A DNA stretch of 64,000 nucleotides. Origin: QHXN01 sp032162705 (GTDB lineage: Bacteria; Acidobacteriota; Blastocatellia; Pyrinomonadales; Pyrinomonadaceae). Below are positions 1 to 8,553 of the stretch, in pieces. The stretch lies in contig JAVRON010000099.1 of NCBI GenBank assembly GCA_032162705.1, positions 44,885-108,884 on the forward strand, read 5' to 3'. The position numbers were made by a program, and so were the translations under genes. Below the pieces are notes generated by a model. That model was given only the letters and a program-made list of their open reading frames with translations, was not told where the DNA came from and searched no databases. Numbering within the stretch: position 1 is the stretch's first letter; every line of letters starts with the position of its first letter.

Positions 1-2373
1 CGCTGGCAGGCCCCCGGACAAGTCGGCGGCGAGTGGATAAGTCTCGCGTTCTGGCTCGCGGTCGCGTGCGGCATCATCGCCATCTCCTATGTCATCTCCA
101 ACCGTCCGAGCCTCGCGGACTCGACCCGGTCTGACAAACGCAGCTTGAGCCGCGTGCCGGAGAAGTACAGGGCGGAGTGGTGGTTCCTGATCTGCTCCAT
201 GCTGTTCCTGCTGTTGCTGGCCTCTCTGATTACGACCTACTGGGCGTGGCTCCATACCCCGATGTACAAACTCAAGCTCGCGCCGCTGGGCTTCGAGGTT
301 CCGCACAACGCCTTCGCCTTCGCGCTCTTCGGCATCCTCCTCTACTTCGGGGCCTACGTCTTGGCGCAGGTGCTCCTCGTGCGAACGTTCCTCCTCGCAG
401 AGCCATTCGTCGCCATCGCCACGGGCATAGTCGGCGGGCTGCTGACCTATCTGATAGCGGCCAACGTCTTCGACAATCCGGTCGGGAATCCGGACGCGAC
501 CGCCAACGTCTTGAGCATTTCCGTTTACGTCTGCTTCGCGGCTCCCACCTTCCTCCTGCTCTTCCTCGCCGCCGCGACCGTTTTCGTCGGCCTCTCCAGC
601 TTCTACACCACCGACGCCGACCGCGAGTGGCTGGCGCGCGCGGGCGCATGGGTCTTGATTACAGCAGCGGCGTGGGCCGTCATCAGCTCCATCGTCATCT
701 TCGGCCCCGTCGCGCTCTTCTACTTGGGCCCGAAAATCATCACGGCCATCGGCAGCGCGGCGGGTATCATCACCGTCGGCGGCGGCGCGAGCGGCAAGAC
801 CGCCGCGACCGGCAAGGAGGAGGCCAAGCAGGGCGGCGTCTCCAGTTGGAAGCCGCTGCTGAAAAAGATCGCGCTGGCGCTGGCCGCGCCCATTTTCGCC
901 GTCTTCCTGCTGATCGTGCTGTCGCTCGCGACGAGCTATCTCTACCGTGCTATCTACAATGCGCTGGCTGACGCGGGCACTTGGGCGAATGGGCTGCGGG
1001 GGTTGCTCGCCATCAAGCAGATAGGCTGGAGCGCGCTCTCGCAAACACCGGACGGCAAGCCGCTCCTGTGGTACGACGAGCACGGGCTGCTGAACATCAT
1101 CTATTACCTGCCGGGCCGTTTCGTCCTCGCGTTGACGCTCTTAGTCGTCGGCGTCGGCGTGTTGATGGGGTTCTTCGTCAACATCAACAAGTTCTCACTG
1201 CACGGGGCCTACCGCGACCGCCTTATCCGCGCTTACCTCGGCGCGTCGCGCCGGAAGAAGAAGCGGAGGCCGAACCCGTTTACGGGCTTTGACGAGGCGG
1301 ACAACATGGCGATGAGCGAGCTTGTGATGAGGCCGCTGCACGTCGTCAACATGACGCTGAACCTCGTCAGCCTGACGGAAGAGCAACTGGCATGGCAGGA
1401 CAGGAAGGCTGAGTCGTTCACCGCCTCGCGTCTGTTCACGGGGAGCTTCTGCATCAGCGACGGCGGCTACCGTAAGTCCGAAGAGTATGGAGCAGGCAAG
1501 GCGTTACAGTACGGCGCGGGTAAGAGGTTAAAGCGCGGCATCACGCTCGGCACGACGGTCGCCATCTCCGGCGCGGCGGCAAGCCCCAACATGGGTTACT
1601 ACTCATCGCCCTTCGTCACCTTCCTGCTCTCGCTCTTTAACGTGCGCCTGGGATGGTGGCTCGGCAATCCCGGCAAGGCGGGCAGAGACACTTACCGCAA
1701 GGCGGGGCCCACCTTCGGGCCCCGTGCGCTGGTCGCCGAGACGTTGGGATGGACGGACGACCGACACCCTTACGTCTACCTCTCCGACGGTGGGCACTTC
1801 GAGAACCTCGGCCTCTACGAGATGGTCTTGCGCCGCTGCCACGTCATCGTCGTCTCGGACGGCAGCGCCGACCCTTCGTTCACCTTCAACGACCTCGGCA
1901 ACGCCATCAGCAAAATCCGCGACGACCTCGGTATCCCCATCATCTTCGACGACCTCCCTATCACGCCCAAGGAGCGCGATACGCTCACCAGCACACAGGG
2001 CCACGAGAAGAACGAAAAGTATTGCGCCGTCGGTACGATTTGCTACACGCACAAGGACGGCAAGGAAGCCTTGGACGGCGTGCTCATCTACATTAAGCCG
2101 AACGTCTACGGCGGCGAGCCTGCGGACGTGTTCCACTACGCCAGGTCGAACCATGACTTCCCCCACGAATCGACCGGCGACCAGATGTACAGCGAGTCAC
2201 AGTTCGAGAGCTATCGAATGCTCGGCTACCACATCGTCCAGACGATCTGTAAGGACGGGCCCGTCACAGACCTCGACTCCTTACAGACGCAGGTCTGCAA
2301 CTATCTGGGCGAACCCGGCCTCCCCGTTCCCCTCCCCGGCTGCTGGGACGACAAACACAAGGGCGGCGACTAA
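1..2373 (+). CDS. Patatin-like phospholipase, membrane-anchored, C-terminal part (5' end outside window)
   Basis: The frame is open from base 1, so the gene starts upstream; an internal TTG at 145 is not a convincing start. About eight hydrophobic segments lie in the first 400 codons, followed by a soluble C-terminal region. That region has the segment SDGGHFENLGLYE near base 1783, which matches the DG(G/A) motif carrying the catalytic Asp of patatin (PNPLA) lipid hydrolases, and an upstream SGAAASPNMG segment typical of large membrane patatin-like proteins. The GxSxG nucleophile motif is not visible and should lie before the window. Patatin-like enzymes hydrolyse acyl esters of lipids; the substrate here is unknown. 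Family call is from motif recognition; the membrane fusion architecture is seen directly. Confidence 0.7.
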   Translation, partial: RWQAPGQVGGEWISLAFWLAVACGIIAISYVISNRPSLADSTRSDKRSLSRVPEKYRAEWWFLICSMLFLLLLASLITTYWAWLHTPMYKLKLAPLGFEVPHNAFAFALFGILLYFGAYVLAQVLLVRTFLLAEPFVAIATGIVGGLLTYLIAANVFDNPVGNPDATANVLSISVYVCFAAPTFLLLFLAAATVFVGLSSFYTTDADREWLARAGAWVLITAAAWAVISSIVIFGPVALFYLGPKIITAIGSAAGIITVGGGASGKTAATGKEEAKQGGVSSWKPLLKKIALALAAPIFAVFLLIVLSLATSYLYRAIYNALADAGTWANGLRGLLAIKQIGWSALSQTPDGKPLLWYDEHGLLNIIYYLPGRFVLALTLLVVGVGVLMGFFVNINKFSLHGAYRDRLIRAYLGASRRKKKRRPNPFTGFDEADNMAMSELVMRPLHVVNMTLNLVSLTEEQLAWQDRKAESFTASRLFTGSFCISDGGYRKSEEYGAGKALQYGAGKRLKRGITLGTTVAISGAAASPNMGYYSSPFVTFLLSLFNVRLGWWLGNPGKAGRDTYRKAGPTFGPRALVAETLGWTDDRHPYVYLSDGGHFENLGLYEMVLRRCHVIVVSDGSADPSFTFNDLGNAISKIRDDLGIPIIFDDLPITPKERDTLTSTQGHEKNEKYCAVGTICYTHKDGKEALDGVLIYIKPNVYGGEPADVFHYARSNHDFPHESTGDQMYSESQFESYRMLGYHIVQTICKDGPVTDLDSLQTQVCNYLGEPGLPVPLPGCWDDKHKGGD

Positions 2374-2412
2374 AGCGCGTCCCGCCTCTCTCTATTTTTA
2401 CGCCACATGCGA

Positions 2413-2441
2413 GACGCGCCTTCCCTTCAGGAGGGCGCGTC
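2413..2441 (+). terminator. Possible hairpin terminator after the patatin-like gene
   Basis: An 8-bp GC-rich stem (GACGCGCC with GGCGCGTC) with a 13-base loop sits 40 bases after the stop codon. There is no clear T tract, so factor-independent termination is uncertain. Confidence 0.35.
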
Positions 2442-2504
2442 TGCTCAGGGAGGGTTGCGACCACGGGCGCGCGCGTGCGAGGATTGAGTCATTCGGTGTA
2501 AACG

Positions 2505-3500
2505 ATGCGCGACGGACGACTCGATCTACTAATCATCGGCGCGGGGCCTGCCGGACTCTCTGCGGCTGACGTGGCCGCACGCGAGGGGCTTGACTACCTC
2601 GTCATCGAGAAGGGGCTTATCGCCGACACCGTCTATCACTACCCGGTCGGCCTGACGGTCTTCTCGACGACGAACGAGCTTGAGTTGCGCGAGGGCGGTT
2701 TGCGCCCCTGCCGCGAGAAGCCGACGCGCGAGGAGCTTCTCTCCTACTACGTCCGCTTCGTGCTCGAACATTCCTTAAACATCAACACCGAAGAAGAGGT
2801 GACGCGCATCGAGCGGCCCGGCGCGGAAGGCTTTCGCGTCCACACCTCGCGCGGTGTGTACATGGCCTCGCGCATTCTCGTCTGCATCGGCGGAATGGCA
2901 CGGCCCCGACGCCTCGGCGTCCCCGGCGAAGACCTCGCCAAAGTCCGGCACCGCTTCGTCGAGCCTTTCCCATACGTTCGCAAGGAGGCGATGGTCGTCG
3001 GCGGCGGCAACTCGGCGGCGGAGGCCGCGCTCTTTCTCTCCGAAGGCGGCGCGCACACGACCTTCGCCATCTGGCGCTCGGACTGGGAGAATCGCGACCC
3101 GAAGAAGGGTGCTATCAAGCACTGGGTTCGCGGGCCCCTCGAACGCGAGATTGAAGAGGGACGCCTGCGCCTCTTCCTCTTCTCTGAGGTCGAGGAGATT
3201 ACAGAGACGCAGGTGCGAATCAAAGATGATCGGGGCGAGTCGCACCTGCTCGCGAACGATGCCGTCTTCGTCCTCATCGGCAGCGATGCAGACCTGACCT
3301 TGCTACGCGAGGTCGGCGTCCGCACCGAGCAGTCCGGCCTGACGGAAGTGCCCTCATACGACCCCGAGACGTTTGAGACCAACATCCCCGGCCTCTACGT
3401 CGCGGGTCACTTCACCAACTCACGCCACATCAAAGAGGCCATCGCCGTCCCACGCCTCGTCGTCCCCGCCATCGCCCAATCTCTGCGCGCGACGGTCTGA
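2505..3500 (+). CDS. ypdA: YpdA-family FAD/NAD(P)-binding bacillithiol disulfide reductase-like protein
   Basis: A 331-residue pyridine nucleotide-disulfide oxidoreductase-like protein. It has an N-terminal FAD-binding GAGPAGLSA motif, then the YpdA-type EKG...YHYP..FST block, and a second Rossmann motif VVGGGNSAAEAAL about residue 165 for NADPH. It lacks a CxxC redox pair, as YpdA proteins do. YpdA reduces bacillithiol disulfide in bacteria that use bacillithiol as their low-molecular-weight thiol. The length fits the family. The start ATG has only a weak Shine-Dalgarno. It is followed by a strong bidirectional terminator at 3696. No bacillithiol synthesis genes are in the window, so the substrate is inferred. 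Confidence 0.85.
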   Translation: MRDGRLDLLIIGAGPAGLSAADVAAREGLDYLVIEKGLIADTVYHYPVGLTVFSTTNELELREGGLRPCREKPTREELLSYYVRFVLEHSLNINTEEEVTRIERPGAEGFRVHTSRGVYMASRILVCIGGMARPRRLGVPGEDLAKVRHRFVEPFPYVRKEAMVVGGGNSAAEAALFLSEGGAHTTFAIWRSDWENRDPKKGAIKHWVRGPLEREIEEGRLRLFLFSEVEEITETQVRIKDDRGESHLLANDAVFVLIGSDADLTLLREVGVRTEQSGLTEVPSYDPETFETNIPGLYVAGHFTNSRHIKEAIAVPRLVVPAIAQSLRATV

Positions 3501-3586
3501 AAGCCAACTCCATTAACTGACCGTTATCATTAGGGTACAAGCATGGCGCTTGCCCGGGCCTCGCGTCAATTATCAACGGCTTATCG

Positions 3587-3640
3587 AAAGGAGCATCCGT
3601 GAAAAAGATTCTTTCGTTGCGGGTCGTCACGCCCCCTTGA
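3587..3640 (+). other. Orphan ribosome-binding site and 13-codon ORF (possible gene remnant)
   Basis: An excellent Shine-Dalgarno (AAAGGAG, 3587-3593) lies 5 bases before a GTG at 3599 that opens a 13-residue frame beginning VKKILSL and ending at 3640. The first residues look like the start of a signal peptide (two lysines then hydrophobic). It is cut off 56 bases before the terminator at 3696. It may be the 5' stub of a deleted secreted-protein gene or a leader peptide. Confidence 0.3.
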
Positions 3641-3695
3641 CCTCTTAGAAGGCGCAGACTTGAGAAGCGACTTTTCGGCTTGAGAGCCAACAAGG

Positions 3696-3736
3696 AAAGC
3701 CAGCCCGCGGAAAGATTCTCTCCGCGGGCTGGCTTT
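3696..3736. terminator. Bidirectional intrinsic terminator between ypdA and the convergent membrane protein gene
   Basis: A perfect 16-bp inverted repeat (arms 3696-3711 and 3721-3736, starting AAAGCCAGCCCGCGGA) with a 9-base loop is flanked by A-rich and T-rich ends, so it can terminate transcription from both sides. Confidence 0.85.
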
Positions 3737-3781
3737 TCAAGTGATAAAAATCCGACGACCTCACGTCGGGGCGACGGACTT

Positions 3782-5218
3782 CTACTTGTTGCCCCCCTCG
3801 GCGTCGTCCTTTCCGTCCTGCTTCGTGCTCTTGTCTTTCGTCCCCTCGTCATGGCTCTTCTCGCGCGGCTTGACGGTCGAGCGGATGACCATGAACTTGT
3901 TGAGCAGGTCGAACCAGAAGGGCGCGCCCTGCGAGACGGCCAGCCCCGTGATGAATATCCCCAGGACTTTCAGAATCCAGTCGTAGGGTCGGTCGGGAAA
4001 GCGGCGCGGGTCGGACGGGTAATCCGCCTTCTCCTTATTGTATTTCGCCTTTGCATCCGAAAATTTTTTCTCGTCGGTCTTCTTGGTCTCAGGGTTTTCA
4101 AAGGCGTCTTCCTTCGGCTCCGTAGGCTCTAAGACCCACCCTATCGGAAGGCCGAGCTTGTCCAGTTCGCCGCGTACATCCCTGATCTTACCCAGCGCAT
4201 CTTCAGCCTGCTTACTCGCGTCAGCCGTCGGCGTCGGGCTTGCTAAGGGAGTCGCCGCCGGTGTCGCTCCGGGCGTTGCCGTCGCCACGGGCGTCGCCGT
4301 CCTCGCGGGCGTCGCCGTCCCCGTGGGTGTCGGACGTGTCGGTGTCGTCGTGGGTGTCGGACGTGTTGATGTTGGCGTCGGTGTTGTGGTGGGTGTGGTC
4401 GTCGTCGCGGGCGAGGGCGTCGGGGTCGGGTGCTCCTTGACGTATATCGCGGCGGCGTCTGCGACCGACGTGCGCAGCGTGTCGTTGTAGAGGAGCGCCT
4501 TCGTGATGTTGATGGTATCGATGTTGAGCAGCGCCGCCGCCAACAGCCCGATGACGATCAGCATTTTATGCGTGCGCCGCTTGTACCAGCCCGAGACACG
4601 ATCCATCGCGTCGTCGTACCAGCCCTCTATGTTCGCGCGTGCCTTGTTGATATCGTCACCCGCCTCGTCCATCAGGCTCAGCAGCGAGAGCTTGATATTG
4701 CCGAATTGATCCTCGGGAAGCTCCGAGACGAGCTGCTTGATGACCTTCAAATCCTGCACCACCCCGGCAGCGGTTTTAGACGCATCGGCGGCTGCGGCCT
4801 GCACTCCTTTGACGGCGTCGGTGACATCATCGGCCACAGTTATCTGCGCAGGATCGACTGCGCCGGGGGCCGGGACTTTCGCCGCCGCCTTGTCGTCGCC
4901 CGCCGATTTCGCTGCGGCCTGGGCGACCCGCCGCCTTCCCGCTTCGGTCGTCGCCAGATTCCACAGCGCGAGGCTGAACGTGCGCGCAGGGATGTAGGAA
5001 GGCTTCTCGCCGAGCGGCTTGATGAGCGGGTGGTCGAGGAGCGCATCGGCCAGGTTCTTGTTGTGGAGCAGCTTCTCGATGCCGTACTTAAGATCGGAGG
5101 AGCGGTACTGCAAGAACGCTTCGATCAGTTCGCTGAACGCGGAGCAGAGCAGGCTCACGAGCAGGTAGACGAAAACGACGCCAATGGCGACTTCGACCAT
5201 GGTGGAACCGAATAGCAT
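3782..5218 (-). CDS. Unknown membrane protein with Pro/Thr-rich linker
   Basis: The ATG at 5218 is chosen because it has a strong AAAGGAG site 6 bases upstream; a longer in-frame start at 5353 adds 45 unconvincing residues. The 478-residue product has a hydrophobic N-terminus (about residues 7-28), a central membrane segment (MLIVIGLLAAALLNI), a 70-residue low-complexity stretch of Thr-Pro repeats, and a last membrane segment in a C-terminal block (GIFITGLAVSQGAPFWFDLL) followed by a charged Lys/Asp/Glu tail. I do not recognise a catalytic domain. The Thr-Pro linker resembles extracytoplasmic or wall-spanning spacers. Function unknown. Confidence 0.75.
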   Translation of the reverse strand: MLFGSTMVEVAIGVVFVYLLVSLLCSAFSELIEAFLQYRSSDLKYGIEKLLHNKNLADALLDHPLIKPLGEKPSYIPARTFSLALWNLATTEAGRRRVAQAAAKSAGDDKAAAKVPAPGAVDPAQITVADDVTDAVKGVQAAAADASKTAAGVVQDLKVIKQLVSELPEDQFGNIKLSLLSLMDEAGDDINKARANIEGWYDDAMDRVSGWYKRRTHKMLIVIGLLAAALLNIDTINITKALLYNDTLRTSVADAAAIYVKEHPTPTPSPATTTTPTTTPTPTSTRPTPTTTPTRPTPTGTATPARTATPVATATPGATPAATPLASPTPTADASKQAEDALGKIRDVRGELDKLGLPIGWVLEPTEPKEDAFENPETKKTDEKKFSDAKAKYNKEKADYPSDPRRFPDRPYDWILKVLGIFITGLAVSQGAPFWFDLLNKFMVIRSTVKPREKSHDEGTKDKSTKQDGKDDAEGGNK

Positions 5219-5509
5219 GTTTACTCCTTTCACGGTAGGGGCACGGGACGACCGTAGGGGGGCCATGTGCGTGCGTTGAAGTTGAATCGAGCGTAAAGGC
5301 TTAGCGGGTAGAACCGGGCGACCAGAACGGCGGTTACAATACCACCGAATCACGCGGAAGCAAGACTTTTCTGCGCCCCGCTGTGTCCATAAAGATATGG
5401 CCCTGGCCGCGTTTGTATTTCAGCCCGCGCCGCGTCTTTTTGAACTGAGGTTTTCTCGAACAGGAATCTTCTCGAATGCGCGTGAGGGCCCGCCGACGGC
5501 GGCAGGCTC

Positions 5510-6952
<1,443 letters not shown>

Positions 6953-7076
6953 GGCCGCAGTGTTCCTTTCGCGTTCGGTCTTAACAAGGATGACTTCGGG
7001 GCTTCTTGGTTTTTACTCTAGCGCCAAGACACGGGGCGGCGCAAGAAGCGAGTGACCGCCCAAGGGCCGCGCGCCC

Positions 7077-7319
7077 TCATTGTTTCGTATATTTATTCCA
7101 GGGGTAGTACATCATCACAACCAGCACGAAGAACACGGTGGCGGGCGCGATGGCCCAGTATCGCTGGCTCCCATGCAGGTTGAGGACGCAACCCATGAAG
7201 GCGGGCACGCAGATGGTCATCCCGATCATCATAAAGCCGAACCTGCCCAACTTCAGCACCCAGCGCAGGCACACCATCACGACCATCCCGATGAAGATAA
7301 AGCCCCAGACTATTTTCAT
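7077..7319 (-). CDS. Small membrane protein, unknown
   Basis: An 80-residue, very hydrophobic protein with about three membrane segments (starting KIVWGFIFIGMVVMVCL, then FMMIGMTICVPAFMGCVL, then ATVFFVLVVMMYYPW) and a basic C-terminus NKYTKQ. A GGAGG site precedes the ATG at good spacing. No family recognised. It lies upstream of the malic enzyme gene on the same strand with a 124-base gap. Confidence 0.65.
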   Translation of the reverse strand: MKIVWGFIFIGMVVMVCLRWVLKLGRFGFMMIGMTICVPAFMGCVLNLHGSQRYWAIAPATVFFVLVVMMYYPWNKYTKQ

Positions 7320-7330
7320 CCCTCAAACCT

Positions 7331-7440
7331 CCGCTTTGTCTACGTCGCTCCGCTTTGTCTACGGTCTATGTTGCTTCGCTTTGTCTATGTTGCTTCGCTT
7401 TGTCTCGTTGCTCTGCTTCCGTCGCTTTACTTCGTCTACG
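7331..7440. repeat. Imperfect 19-bp tandem repeat
   Basis: About five degenerate copies of a unit resembling CGCTTTGTCTATGTTGCTT lie just upstream of the small membrane protein gene, between it and the 3' end of the DUF2520 gene. Copy boundaries near 7331, 7350, 7377 and 7396. No coding potential seen. Confidence 0.75.
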
Positions 7441-7473
7441 CGCATCCATCGCCACTCACTCCACGTCAGCCAA

Positions 7474-8553
7474 TCACTCCACGTCGAGCGAATCCGCGCG
7501 TGACCTGACCTCTTCGTGCTCGCTTCGCGCGAGTGCGTCGGACAGCGCGCGCCGAATCTTCTCAGTTGCATCGCGGTCTGCGCCCGCCCGCTCGGCTAGC
7601 TTCAGCGAGTGCTCGCCGAGCAGCGCGTAGACGGCGAGCGCGTCAGAGTCGCGAAGCGCGCCGAGCGCCACAAGATGTTTGCGTACGGTCTCAACGTCCG
7701 CACGCGCGAAGCTGCCCGTGAGCGCGTGCGCGGGCGACTGCGCCGAAAGATTTTCGACCGTGCTCTGTAGCAGCGGCAGGAGCACTTTTTGCGCGCGCGC
7801 CGCGGAGAGTCCGCAGGCTTCGAGCGCGCTGAGAGCCACGTCGAAGAGCGCTACGACGTGTCCCGCCGTCAACACCGCTGCCGCGTGATAGAGCGCCTTA
7901 TCATGTGACTCGACCGTAAAACTCCGACCGCCTAAGTCACGCACGACGCGACGTGCCGCGCGCACCGCCACGCCGTCGCCCTCGACGCAGTAGAAAGCGC
8001 GACGCAAGCTCTCCGCCCCCGCCTCGGCGTCGCTCACCGCCGCGAGCGGGTGCATCGACCCCACGTGCAGGCCACGTGCGCGCAAAGGCGAGAGCACTTC
8101 GGACGAGAGCGCGCCGCTCGCGTGCAGCACGACGCGCGCACGCACCTGCACAAGCGCGGCCAGACGCCGGGCCGTCTCCGCGACCGCATCGTCCGGCGTC
8201 GTGATGAAGAGAATCTCCACCTGCGGCAGACGGTCGAACTGGTCGAGTCCGAGCGCGAGCGCGTCCACCCCTGCGAGCGTGGCGGCGCGTCGGGCGTGCG
8301 CGGCGCTGCGCGACACGAGCGCACGGACTTCGTAGCCGCATGCGTCGAGCGCCCGCGCCAGAGCCGTGCCGAGCCGTCCCGCCCCGACGACTGCGACGCT
8401 CGCCCCGCGCCGCGAACGCGACGAAGGGGAGACGGAAAGCCCCGCGCTTCCCTCTCCCCTTTCATCTTTGGTCTTCGGCGCTTCGACTTCTTTCGCCTTT
8501 GGCGCTTCGCCCTCTTTCGCCTTTCGCCTTTCGCCTTTCGCCTTACCTTTCAC
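7474..8553 (-). CDS. Rossmann-like / DUF2520 dehydrogenase-like protein
   Basis: The chosen start is GTG 8553, which overlaps the stop codon of the upstream ATPase gene (GTGA), a classical translational coupling; it gives 359 residues. The first 50 residues are a Lys/Glu/Ala-rich tail encoded by a heptamer repeat. Then come a nucleotide-binding motif VAVVGAGRLGTALA, a strand-turn FITTPDDAV, and a helical C-terminal half (HDKALYHAAAVLTAGHVVAL) matching the DUF2520 domain of ketopantoate reductase-like proteins. In many genomes such proteins sit near pantothenate genes; none are seen here. Probable NAD(P)-dependent oxidoreductase with unknown substrate. Confidence 0.82.
   Translation of the reverse strand: MKGKAKGERRKAKEGEAPKAKEVEAPKTKDERGEGSAGLSVSPSSRSRRGASVAVVGAGRLGTALARALDACGYEVRALVSRSAAHARRAATLAGVDALALGLDQFDRLPQVEILFITTPDDAVAETARRLAALVQVRARVVLHASGALSSEVLSPLRARGLHVGSMHPLAAVSDAEAGAESLRRAFYCVEGDGVAVRAARRVVRDLGGRSFTVESHDKALYHAAAVLTAGHVVALFDVALSALEACGLSAARAQKVLLPLLQSTVENLSAQSPAHALTGSFARADVETVRKHLVALGALRDSDALAVYALLGEHSLKLAERAGADRDATEKIRRALSDALARSEHEEVRSRADSLDVE
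8518..8545. repeat. Heptamer (CGCCTTT) tandem repeat overlapping a gene start
   Basis: Four consecutive 7-bp units, CGCCTTT x3 then CGCCTTA. On the minus strand they encode the Lys-rich N-terminal tail of the DUF2520 protein just after its start codon. More diverged copies continue to about 8470. Confidence 0.85.
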
